Source of the DNA: CAYGVT01 sp964353355
GTDB lineage: Archaea; Thermoplasmatota; DTKX01; GCA-020343715
Assembly: GCA_964353355.1 (NCBI GenBank)
Contig: CAYGVT010000085.1
Location: 1-16,931 of the forward strand
DNA length: 16,931 nucleotides
Direction: 5' to 3'
Shown here: one piece after another, positions 6,943 through 13,849 of the stretch
How positions within the stretch are numbered: the first letter of the stretch is position 1
Layout: each line of letters opens with the position of its first letter
Notes under the pieces: model-generated
The model's database searches: none
Seen by the model: only the letters and a program-made list of their open reading frames with translations
What the model was told of the DNA's origin: nothing
Position numbers and translations under genes: made by a program

Positions 6943-9726
6943 ATGGGGATAAAAAGGGTAAGCACAGTCTTGGTAATTATAATGGTCCTCGGTATATGCT
7001 CTCAGATGAACGCACATCCATACGTGCATCCATCTACTCTGGTAGGCCCAGCAGCAGCAAATGGGTTGGATGATCCAAACGAATATGTCAAAGGTGAGAT
7101 TATCATCGGATTCTATGGCCCAATGGCATTCAAAAACAAGCAAAGTTTCAATGATATTGCCACCAAATATGGCCTCAATTTGAAGGATAAGAATGAAGAG
7201 TTGAATGCGGCGCTTTACTCAAATGTCGATGAGAAAACCCTATCAAAACTCCAAGCTGATCCGAACATCAAGTACATAGAGAGGAACTACTATGAACACC
7301 TGGCCGAAACCATCCCCAATGATCCCGATTGGTCATTTCAATGGGGTTTGCCAGCGATATCAGCACCAGATGCTTGGGATACGATAACCAACGATACTAC
7401 TGGGACCCTCAGGGTAGCGATACTTGACACGGGAATAAATTACACCAATCCAGATATAAATGGAAATTATCTCCCAATCGGCTACGATTGGGCGAACAAT
7501 GAAAATGATCCAATGGATGATGTCGGCCATGGGTCTCATGTCGCTGGTATCCTCAGTGCGTTGGGGAATAATAGCGTAGACACCGCCGGTACGATATGGC
7601 GCACACAACTGTTTGTCGAGAAGACTCTACCCGGAGGGGCATGGGAATTTGGGAAAGGTGTCGTACATGCGGTCCTCAATGGGGCAAAAATAATCAGTTA
7701 CAGCGGGGGTGGTCGGGATCTTGAACATAAGGAGCAGGCAGTCCAATTCGCAAGCAATCACGGCATCCTGTTCATTGCATCGTCTGGAAATGATGCGGGT
7801 CCGATTTTATACCCAGCAGCATATCCAGAGGTACTCGCGGTGGGGGCTATCGACCGAAATTCAATCTTGGCAGCTTTCTCCAATTTTGGACCAGAGCAAG
7901 ACCTAGTGGCACCCGGTGTGGATATTATTAGTCATGGTCTAACGGGACGCTACAGTATGGGTCAGATAATATATTTGGACTCTGATCGAAATGGGCTCGT
8001 TTCATCAAACGACCAAAGGCTAGATGAAATACCCGGAACTGTCTACATGGCAACTTCTATCGTCAATAATGGCGATCCCGATGAACGCTCAAGATGGGGT
8101 ATTGTGGGTTTCAATGCAAATGAAACGCATGTGGACAACAATGGAAACACACAATACAATGATGGAGAGTTCATTTATATAGATGTTGATGCCGATAACC
8201 AGGTTTCCGCTAATGATATTAGATTGACGGGTTTTTGGGTTGGTCCAACCTTATATGATTATCAATCGGTCGTCAACGCCGGTGATCCCGATATAAATGA
8301 TGTCCTGATAGCCTTCAACGCGAATGAGAATCACACTCTGATTTCATTCTTGAGCGGTACCTCCATGGCTTGCCCTCATGTCTCGGGCGTGGCAGCCCTC
8401 ACTTGGAGCCTGAATCCCGATTTGAGCAGAGATGACCTGCGGTTCATTCTTGAGAACACAGCTGACGATCTTGGCCCAGTGGGATTCGATAATGCATTCG
8501 GTAATGGGCGGGTGAATGCGTCGCGATGCGTCACGAACGCTTCCTTCAGATACTCCATCGATGTCACTCCAGCAACACAGACGATTACACCAGGCAGTTC
8601 GATTACGTACAACGTAGCGATATCGCTTGTACAGGGGCCGTCCCAGACCGTAAGCATTGACCTTGACAGCTCCTACCCGCTCAATCCCGACCTGACGGCC
8701 AGCTTCAGCAATCCATCCGGGACTCCGCCATTCTCATCGACCCTGACGATAACGGCCAGTCAGACCGCTTCATTCACGCCAGAAGTGCTGAGAATCCGAT
8801 GCACGGTCAATAAACTGGGACATGATTTCAGACGATACTCGGATTACCTCAGCATCTCAACCATCGCCGCTCCGGGGGATTGCGTCTGGATAAAGACCGC
8901 GGATTCGGATGATGGGAGCACGCCCAGGTCCGGTGACCTATGGCTGTCCCCTGACATTTGGTCTACCCCAGACCCTCCAGAACTTGGCAAGACGAACACA
9001 CTGAATGTACGGGTGAGGAATGGAGAGACGGTCTCCTCCGGTCAGGTGCTCGTGCAGGCTTGGTTCTGCGAATATTCCCCATATGTCAATATTATCGAAC
9101 TGCCTTCATTGGGGCCCGAGACGATAAACGATATCCCCTCGGGCAGCGACGTCACCGTGAGCTTCTCCTGGTTCCTCCCATCTACGTTCGAATCTCATAT
9201 TTGCGTATTCGCTCAAGCATGGCGACCCGGCCTTGAACCGTTCACCAACCAGTTCGATATCGTGAACAACAACAATATTGGTGAGAGGAATTTCCAGGCG
9301 GTCACCCCATCAAGCCCGTACAGCACCGTCTTGAGAATCAGGAATCCCACCGATGACATGCTCTTCGTGACCTTGCATGCTACGGCACCGGACAAGGAAT
9401 GGGTCGTGGACTTCTGTCGGGCATCGAACTTGAACGGGACGAGAATGGATACGCCATTGATTATCCCAGCAGACGGCTACATTGATCTTAGGTTGACGAT
9501 AATCCCCCCTGAGGACTACAAGACCGGAAGGGTCTCTATTTGGGCAACCTTCGACGATTATGATAAATTCTATTCGAGCATGTCAGGGTTCACATATGAG
9601 GTAATCAAGAACAAACCAGAACCACAAAAACCAGGGATAGATGAGTTTATACCATACATCTTCCTACTAATCGTCATTCTCTCATTCATATTCATAGGAT
9701 TATATGTCAGACGCTTGAAAAGATGA
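6943..9726 (+). CDS. secreted membrane-anchored S8 subtilisin-like protease
   Basis: A 927-residue exported serine protease. A signal peptide (MGIKRVSTVLVIIMVLGICS) is followed by an I9-type inhibitor propeptide (about 42-110), and by an S8 catalytic domain with Asp 162 (LDTG), His 196 (GHGSHVAGI), oxyanion Asn 283 (SSGND) and Ser 474 (SGTSMACPH). All catalytic residues are present. Between Asn 283 and Ser 474 sits an extra segment of about 125 residues with two repeats, each opening with an EF-hand-like Asp loop (LDSDRNGLVSSND; IDVDADNQVSAND). After about residue 525 come beta-rich Ig-like/CARDB-like domains, then one C-terminal transmembrane helix and a basic tail (YVRRLKR). This places the enzyme outside the cell, tethered by its C-terminus. 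Likely roles are surface protein turnover, nutrient proteolysis or processing of secreted proteins; the substrate cannot be told. Base composition is less GC-rich than the left flank. Confidence 0.93.
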   Translation: MGIKRVSTVLVIIMVLGICSQMNAHPYVHPSTLVGPAAANGLDDPNEYVKGEIIIGFYGPMAFKNKQSFNDIATKYGLNLKDKNEELNAALYSNVDEKTLSKLQADPNIKYIERNYYEHLAETIPNDPDWSFQWGLPAISAPDAWDTITNDTTGTLRVAILDTGINYTNPDINGNYLPIGYDWANNENDPMDDVGHGSHVAGILSALGNNSVDTAGTIWRTQLFVEKTLPGGAWEFGKGVVHAVLNGAKIISYSGGGRDLEHKEQAVQFASNHGILFIASSGNDAGPILYPAAYPEVLAVGAIDRNSILAAFSNFGPEQDLVAPGVDIISHGLTGRYSMGQIIYLDSDRNGLVSSNDQRLDEIPGTVYMATSIVNNGDPDERSRWGIVGFNANETHVDNNGNTQYNDGEFIYIDVDADNQVSANDIRLTGFWVGPTLYDYQSVVNAGDPDINDVLIAFNANENHTLISFLSGTSMACPHVSGVAALTWSLNPDLSRDDLRFILENTADDLGPVGFDNAFGNGRVNASRCVTNASFRYSIDVTPATQTITPGSSITYNVAISLVQGPSQTVSIDLDSSYPLNPDLTASFSNPSGTPPFSSTLTITASQTASFTPEVLRIRCTVNKLGHDFRRYSDYLSISTIAAPGDCVWIKTADSDDGSTPRSGDLWLSPDIWSTPDPPELGKTNTLNVRVRNGETVSSGQVLVQAWFCEYSPYVNIIELPSLGPETINDIPSGSDVTVSFSWFLPSTFESHICVFAQAWRPGLEPFTNQFDIVNNNNIGERNFQAVTPSSPYSTVLRIRNPTDDMLFVTLHATAPDKEWVVDFCRASNLNGTRMDTPLIIPADGYIDLRLTIIPPEDYKTGRVSIWATFDDYDKFYSSMSGFTYEVIKNKPEPQKPGIDEFIPYIFLLIVILSFIFIGLYVRRLKR

Positions 9727-9728
9727 TT

Positions 9729-10016
9729 TTAACAGGAAGACAACATATTTGGCTTCCATATCGGGCCGAGTACACTAGCGGTAATCGTCCTCATGGCATT
9801 ATTGTTACATCTTGGCTTAGGACGCCTGGCCAAGTCCCCGAAATATGGGAGTGCGCGGGAGTAGCCGTAGCGAAAGGCATCGAGGTCCCAGTCGTGGGCC
9901 TCGCGGAGGGCGGCGCGGCGCTGGGAGGCGTTACGGTGGCCGACGATGAGCGGACGACAGCGGGCGCAGTAGTAGGACCGGGGGAGGGCGGGGTGGCGGC
10001 AGACGGGGCAAACCAT
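9729..10016 (-). pseudogene. truncated zinc-ribbon family protein
   Basis: From the ATG at 10016 this reads MVCPVCRHPALPRSYYCARC, a CxxC...CxxC zinc ribbon, then RRAALREAHDWDLDAFRYGY. The sequence then loses similarity to the HNH-like part of its relatives (after about FGDLARRP) and ends at 9729 with 95 residues. It stops two bases from the end of the convergent subtilase gene. The 5' half, with a TATA element at a suitable distance, looks intact; the 3' half looks replaced or decayed. It could still make a short zinc-ribbon protein, possibly nucleic-acid binding. I call it a probable pseudogene, with a functional mini-protein as the alternative. Confidence 0.55.
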
Positions 10017-10044
10017 AAAAAACACTATTAAAAAAACCGCTAAA

Positions 10045-10053
10045 CATTTATAA
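10045..10053 (-). promoter_or_regulatory. TATA box for zinc-ribbon gene at 10016
   Basis: On the - strand TTATAAATG is centred about 33 bases before ATG 10016, the spacing expected for an archaeal promoter with an almost leaderless message. Confidence 0.45.
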
Positions 10054-10100
10054 TAACAGAAAATAAATCTAGAAATAAACATTTAAAAGTCATAATAATT

Positions 10101-11153
10101 CTATAACTGTTTTTTTTCTATTAATTCGGGTGTTGGTACCTCTGGAACTTTAGATTCAACCTCATTACCATGAACATCTTTCACTATAGGCTTCTCATCT
10201 TGTTGCTTCCTAATTCTGCGCTTTGGTTTTGTCGATAGTCCTTTAATTGTTCTGAGTGTTTGTCTTGAACGTACAAGAATATCATCATAAGTAATAATTT
10301 CAATATTGCGATCAAATATGTTTAGATGGTCCTGGAGTATTTTTTTATTAGAGGGATTACTTCTTCCGATAAGAATAATACCTCTGGGCATATAGATATC
10401 TATCTTGGTTTGAGCATACTGGGAAAGATAATGGATTTGATAATAAGCCAGGTATCTGGCCATTTGTGATAACGCTCCAGCCAATTGTGCGCTGATTATC
10501 ATATTCTCTTTATCCTTTTTGAAAAGTAGTGCAGTACTTTTCTTTAATTCTACGATATCATAAAGACCATTATCACGTTCCAGAACGAAATCATTTCTAC
10601 CTTTCATTCCCGCCCATTGCTCTTCTCTTACTTTTGTATAATAAGGTCCTAACATCCAAGGATTCTGAGTAAGAAATCTTTGGATTTGTCTCTCAGAAGG
10701 ATTTGAATTGAGCAATTCCTCAAATTCAGAAATTGCGGCAGCCATTAATGGTAACTCATCACGGCGTGTTTCTTCCTTTATCTGTTCAACCTTTCGTTTC
10801 GACATTAAACCCAGAGAGCCCTCGATTATATCCCTAATTGTTCCAGCAATGCCATGTTTTCTTAAACCGATTTTACCATGTTCCGTAGTTTCATTCAATA
10901 TACTTATCAATGTCTCTTCAATACCCGAAGATATATTGAATTTCTGTCGTTGTTTCCACTGTTTATTTTTCTTATCCCATTGCCAACCATATAATCTTAC
11001 TTGAGTCTTACTTTTATTCCCATAAGTTGTCTCAACGAGGCATATTGCTTTCCACCAGCCATATTGCCTTTTTGATAACGTAAGACCTCTTAGGACTTTG
11101 ATCTTTGCAGGGAATATTGATCCGTTCTCTGGAAGAAAATCCTCGATAGGCAT
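10101..11153 (-). CDS. sduA: Shedu-type (SduA, DUF4263) defence nuclease
   Basis: A 350-residue protein with the Shedu/DUF4263 core. Visible landmarks are ERQIQRFLTQNPWML (about 154-168), KGRNDFVLERDNGLYDIVELK with Asp 188, Glu 202 and Lys 204 as the PD-(D/E)xK nuclease centre, SAQLAGALSQMARYL after it, GIILIGR, and the closing IEIITYDDIL typical of the family. Residues 1-90 form a separate, probably beta-rich domain, as Shedu proteins carry variable N-termini; a charged helix (about 115-135) links the two. The start at 11153 is set by GGAGGT six bases upstream. Shedu is a single-gene anti-phage system acting through nuclease activity. The gene is clearly AT-rich against GC-rich surroundings, which suggests recent acquisition. 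Family call is strong; activity in this host is inferred. Confidence 0.9.
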   Translation of the reverse strand: MPIEDFLPENGSIFPAKIKVLRGLTLSKRQYGWWKAICLVETTYGNKSKTQVRLYGWQWDKKNKQWKQRQKFNISSGIEETLISILNETTEHGKIGLRKHGIAGTIRDIIEGSLGLMSKRKVEQIKEETRRDELPLMAAAISEFEELLNSNPSERQIQRFLTQNPWMLGPYYTKVREEQWAGMKGRNDFVLERDNGLYDIVELKKSTALLFKKDKENMIISAQLAGALSQMARYLAYYQIHYLSQYAQTKIDIYMPRGIILIGRSNPSNKKILQDHLNIFDRNIEIITYDDILVRSRQTLRTIKGLSTKPKRRIRKQQDEKPIVKDVHGNEVESKVPEVPTPELIEKKQL

Positions 11154-11159
11154 GAATTG

Positions 11160-11165
11160 ACCTCC
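11160..11165 (-). promoter_or_regulatory. ribosome binding site of the Shedu gene
   Basis: GGAGGT on the - strand lies six bases before ATG 11153. It decides against the in-frame ATG at 11189. Confidence 0.75.
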
Positions 11166-11252
11166 ATTTCTCTTCATGAAATTATTCAATTTACCCTCTT
11201 GTTTGGAATTATTGGACCGTATCTGTGCATGGCACTTTCCTTTTACTTAGCA

Positions 11253-11269
11253 TGTCACTTATTGTCACT
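11253..11269. repeat. tandem TGTCACT direct repeat upstream of Shedu gene
   Basis: TGTCACT occurs at 11253-11259 and 11263-11269, ten bases apart (one helical turn), about 100 bases upstream of the Shedu start. It is a candidate operator. The remaining AT-rich interval 11154-11344 has no gene. Confidence 0.3.
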
Positions 11270-11344
11270 CAACCTATTTCTGTTTTTCCTTGAATTTGAA
11301 ATACAACCAGAAAAACAAATTCATACATATGATAATTCATATTA

Positions 11345-11848
11345 CTATTTCCCCTGTATCCTCCGCCAGTACTTAAACTCGCATACATCCCGCTCGAACT
11401 CCCTCCCCTCCCTTCGGCACGCATCCAGCTCCCCGACCACTAACCAAAACTCATCCTCCGCCAACCCCTCCTTCATCCTGTTGACCCACCACGCCCCCGC
11501 GACCATCGTCTCCCCGTCCCCCGGCACCCGATGCCCGAACGTGACGAACCAGGGGCTCCTGACGTCCTCCTCCTCCAGCCAGGCTCCCGTGTAATGACAT
11601 AAAAACCTACCCTGCACTGGGCTCCACGCCTCCCCGAGCGCCCTGGCGCGCGCGTGGAAGTCCCGGTGCCTCGCCCGGATGATGCCGTAGCACCGCGGGC
11701 AGTACCCCAGCCTCTCCAGGCGCGGGCTCCCGCAGACGCCGCAAGCCCCCCGTCGGGGCCAGCCCCCCGGCGGGCCTGGGCAGGGGCGGCATCCTGCGGC
11801 CCCACCACTCGAACTTGATGAGGTCCCTGTCGAAGGGCTTCCCGGCAT
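11345..11848 (-). CDS. zinc-ribbon/HNH-like family protein, probable frameshift at 5' end
   Basis: The most complete member of the zinc-ribbon/HNH-like family here. It has a zinc ribbon (CGVCG ... YCPRC), a helical linker (RARHRDFHARARALGEA), then RFLCHYTGAWLEEEDVRSPW, FVTFGHRVPG, WWVNRMKEGL, EFWLVVGEL and a closing FERDVCEFKYWRR. The CHYTG, (D/G)HRxPG and VNxMK order resembles a beta-beta-alpha-metal (HNH) nuclease, with His and Asn as candidate catalytic residues; that is inference. The only in-frame ATG (11848) gives a 35-residue Ser/Gly/Pro-rich lead that is an out-of-frame reading of the fragment at 11873. Removing one G from the six-G run just upstream of the ribbon would join the two frames. 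So this is either a frameshifted gene, a sequence error, or a gene whose start lies elsewhere. Confidence 0.6.
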   Translation of the reverse strand: MPGSPSTGTSSSSSGGAAGCRPCPGPPGGWPRRGACGVCGSPRLERLGYCPRCYGIIRARHRDFHARARALGEAWSPVQGRFLCHYTGAWLEEEDVRSPWFVTFGHRVPGDGETMVAGAWWVNRMKEGLAEDEFWLVVGELDACRREGREFERDVCEFKYWRRIQGK

Positions 11849-11873
11849 GGTGGGCCGCGAGCTCGCTCACCAT
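11765..11873 (-). pseudogene. C-terminal fragment of a second HNH-like copy
   Basis: From ATG 11873 the frame reads MVSELAAHHAGKPFDRDLIK followed by FEWWGRR. This matches the C-terminus of the adjacent gene (VVGELDACRREGREFERDVC, then EFKYWRR). It appears to be the tail of a separate copy, sitting directly in front of the full gene. It starts 15 bases after the stop of the zinc-ribbon/membrane fusion gene. It may be the severed 3' end of that gene's ancestor. Confidence 0.5.
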
Positions 11874-11888
11874 CCCGATGCCCCATCC

Positions 11889-12533
11889 TCACTCGATCTC
11901 GATGTAGACCGAGTAGTACGAGACGATGATGAACAGCAACCCCATGATACTCAATATGGTCCCGGCATAGAGGAAGAAGGCCACCAGTCCGATGCGCGGT
12001 AGGCCGATGGCCACGAAATAGAGGAAAATTGCCCCGACACTCAGGCAGCAGACGCCCCCGACGAGGTCGAGGACGGCGGGGAGGACCCACCAGGAGGGCC
12101 TCCTTGGCGACAGGTGGTCCCTCCTAACGGCCCTCATCCGATCTCGATGGCCCATCGCCCATTTACCGACGATCACACATATCACCGTGAGCACTGCCGC
12201 GGCGATGACGAGGAGGATGGTCTCCTCGATTCGATTCAAGGGACCGGTCTGCGAATCCTGGACGAGCATTCCCACGATCATGGACGATGAGATTCGATTT
12301 ATCTCATTCTCTTCCCGTACGTCCATGTCGATAGGTGGCGAGTTCGTGGCTCGCGCCACGGGACTCGATGCGTCGATGGAAGGGTCATAGGCGGCAATCA
12401 AGGCGGCCCTGCGCTTGGCGTTCTCGGGGCGGTTGTAGAGGTGGCCGCGGCAGCGGGCGCAGTAGGGGGACCAGGGCGAGACGGTGGGGCGGGCGCAGAT
12501 GGCGCAGGTGCGGTAGGAGACCGGGCGGGGCAC
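11889..12533 (-). CDS. zinc-ribbon fused to multi-TM membrane domain
   Basis: About 214 residues from the GTG at 12533 (TTG 12584 is an alternative start). The N-terminus is a family zinc ribbon, CAICARPTVSPWSPYCARC, followed by the family linker RRAALIAAYDPSIDAS. From there it departs from its relatives: a polar stretch, then hydrophobic segments EETILLVIAAAVLTVICVIV, a basic loop (RDRMRAVRRDHLSPRR), WWVLPAVLDLVGGVCCLSVG, and further segments through FFLYAGTILSIMGLLFIIVS, giving three or four transmembrane helices. The ribbon and basic loop would face the cytosol if the N-terminus is inside. A TATA-like element (TATTAT, 12576-12571) precedes the GTG at suitable spacing. The join looks like a chimera of a zinc-ribbon/HNH-like gene and an unrelated membrane gene. 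Function unknown. Confidence 0.65.
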   Translation of the reverse strand: MPRPVSYRTCAICARPTVSPWSPYCARCRGHLYNRPENAKRRAALIAAYDPSIDASSPVARATNSPPIDMDVREENEINRISSSMIVGMLVQDSQTGPLNRIEETILLVIAAAVLTVICVIVGKWAMGHRDRMRAVRRDHLSPRRPSWWVLPAVLDLVGGVCCLSVGAIFLYFVAIGLPRIGLVAFFLYAGTILSIMGLLFIIVSYYSVYIEIE

Positions 12534-12619
12534 GGCGATGGGATGGCGATGGGGGGAGAAAACGATAACGATAATACGCGACAATCTGGGGAGTGGACAT
12601 CACATGGAACGGGCATGCC

Positions 12620-13525
12620 TCAGACGTCGTAGAGCGTCCCATTGAAGGCGTTCACATACATCTCGAAGCTCCCACTGGAGAATCGCCATGCTGGATACAG
12701 GGCCGGGATGGCCTCCCTATAGCTGGGGCAATAATAGCACAGCTCGATACTGTCTATCGTGACCTCTCTTTTGACCTGTACGGCCCCGTCGGGGATCGAA
12801 TCCCACGCGGTCTTGGCCGATATCACCTGGAGCGTCTGGACGGGCCCATCGAGCCGCAGGTCGTACCTGTACATCAGAGAGACCACAGACCCCGGCGCAT
12901 CGACGCTGCCTGTGATGCGATCCGCTCCGTAAACCGGATAGCCGGAGTAGGTCTTGCGGTATTCGAGGTTCCAACCTTCTATCTCCCCGGTCGGACTGTC
13001 ATCCCCACCGATGACTGCGACCCGGAAGTGGTCGGACATCTTATAGGATGCCAATCCTCCATGACCATTGACAAAGGACTCGAAGACGCTGGCCGCTGAT
13101 GATAACGTGAACTCATCGGCCCGAACAGATACGTTGGACGGGTGGTTCATGCTGAAAATTATCGCCCCGCTTGGATAGACCCACAACAGTCGGTCCCCCA
13201 TGAGGGCAGCATAGCATCCAAGGTATAAGTCGTTCTCGAAGGAGACTCCATCGAATTCTGGGAAGAAGTCCATGGCATATGTCTTCGCGGCTGATGTGTT
13301 CGTAATCGATGGATAGAGGACGCTCGGTGCCGTCATCATGGGCCGCTCCCCGGGAAGCTCGCATCCGAGGACCAGCATGACCCAATCCCCATATGGAAAG
13401 GCCTTCCTGGGATGGTCCTCCGAACTGTTGCTGCCCTCATCATCGATGAGCTCGGAATAGGACGATGCCGAGAGCACGATGCACAGGACGACCAGGGAAA
13501 TGGATATCTTTGGGAGTCTATCCAT
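12620..13525 (-). CDS. secreted PepSY/YycI-like protein
   Basis: A 301-residue exported protein. The N-terminus is a signal peptide or membrane anchor (ISISLVVLCIVLSASS after MDRLPK), followed by an acidic, Ser-rich spacer. The C-terminal third has a pattern known from YycH/YycI and PepSY-type domains: SGYPVYGADRITGSVD, then MYRYDLRLDG, a helix SAKTAWDSIPDG, IDSIELCYY, and the final PAWRFSSGSFEMYVNAFNGT. That domain usually works outside the cell, binding or inhibiting proteases or sensing the envelope. The assignment rests on pattern only and is tentative. GAGAGG five bases upstream supports ATG 13525. It is first in a - strand run leading to the zinc-ribbon genes, but an 86-base gap with its own TATA-like element separates them. 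A link to the S8 protease is possible but not shown. Confidence 0.7.
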   Translation of the reverse strand: MDRLPKISISLVVLCIVLSASSYSELIDDEGSNSSEDHPRKAFPYGDWVMLVLGCELPGERPMMTAPSVLYPSITNTSAAKTYAMDFFPEFDGVSFENDLYLGCYAALMGDRLLWVYPSGAIIFSMNHPSNVSVRADEFTLSSAASVFESFVNGHGGLASYKMSDHFRVAVIGGDDSPTGEIEGWNLEYRKTYSGYPVYGADRITGSVDAPGSVVSLMYRYDLRLDGPVQTLQVISAKTAWDSIPDGAVQVKREVTIDSIELCYYCPSYREAIPALYPAWRFSSGSFEMYVNAFNGTLYDV

Positions 13526-13710
13526 GCCGACCTCTCATCACGCGAATGCTTGTGTACAGGGCGTTTATGAGGCCACCATCATGGCAATATCATCAACTCG
13601 CCGCATCACACACACCTTCGCCACTGCACCTATTGTCTGTTGTACCTAATCTTCTTTTCCAAATATGCAGGAATGGCACTTGGCTCTGGACGCGCCCAAC
13701 CGCCCCCCGT

Positions 13711-13849
13711 GCCACGCCCCTCCGCCCCACCCCCCCTGTGCTTCCCTCTCCCCTCCCCCTGCACACAGAGCCCCCCGTCCGCCGCCACATTCGCTCACCC
13801 CCCGCACCGGGCTATATATATGTACTATACCATGTACTTCCCCATGTAC
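13711..13849 (+). promoter_or_regulatory. promoter cassette, copy 1 (C-rich tract, TATA, ATGTAC repeats)
   Basis: A C-rich tract begins with a 23-base block (13711-13733) identical to 16580-16602. Then follow CCACATTCGC (13785), CCGGGCTATATATATG (13807) and CATGTAC at 13831 and 13843. The start-to-start distances 22, 24 and 12 are the same in the second copy at 16625-16689. A TATA centre near 13816 predicts transcription beginning at or beside ATG 13844. The rest of the 13526-13710 interval has no gene that I can support. Confidence 0.75.

Noticed and set aside
12335..13099. Plus-strand open frames opposite the zinc-ribbon and PepSY-like genes
   Set aside because: Arg/Gly-rich or otherwise unprotein-like products lying entirely within well-supported minus-strand genes.
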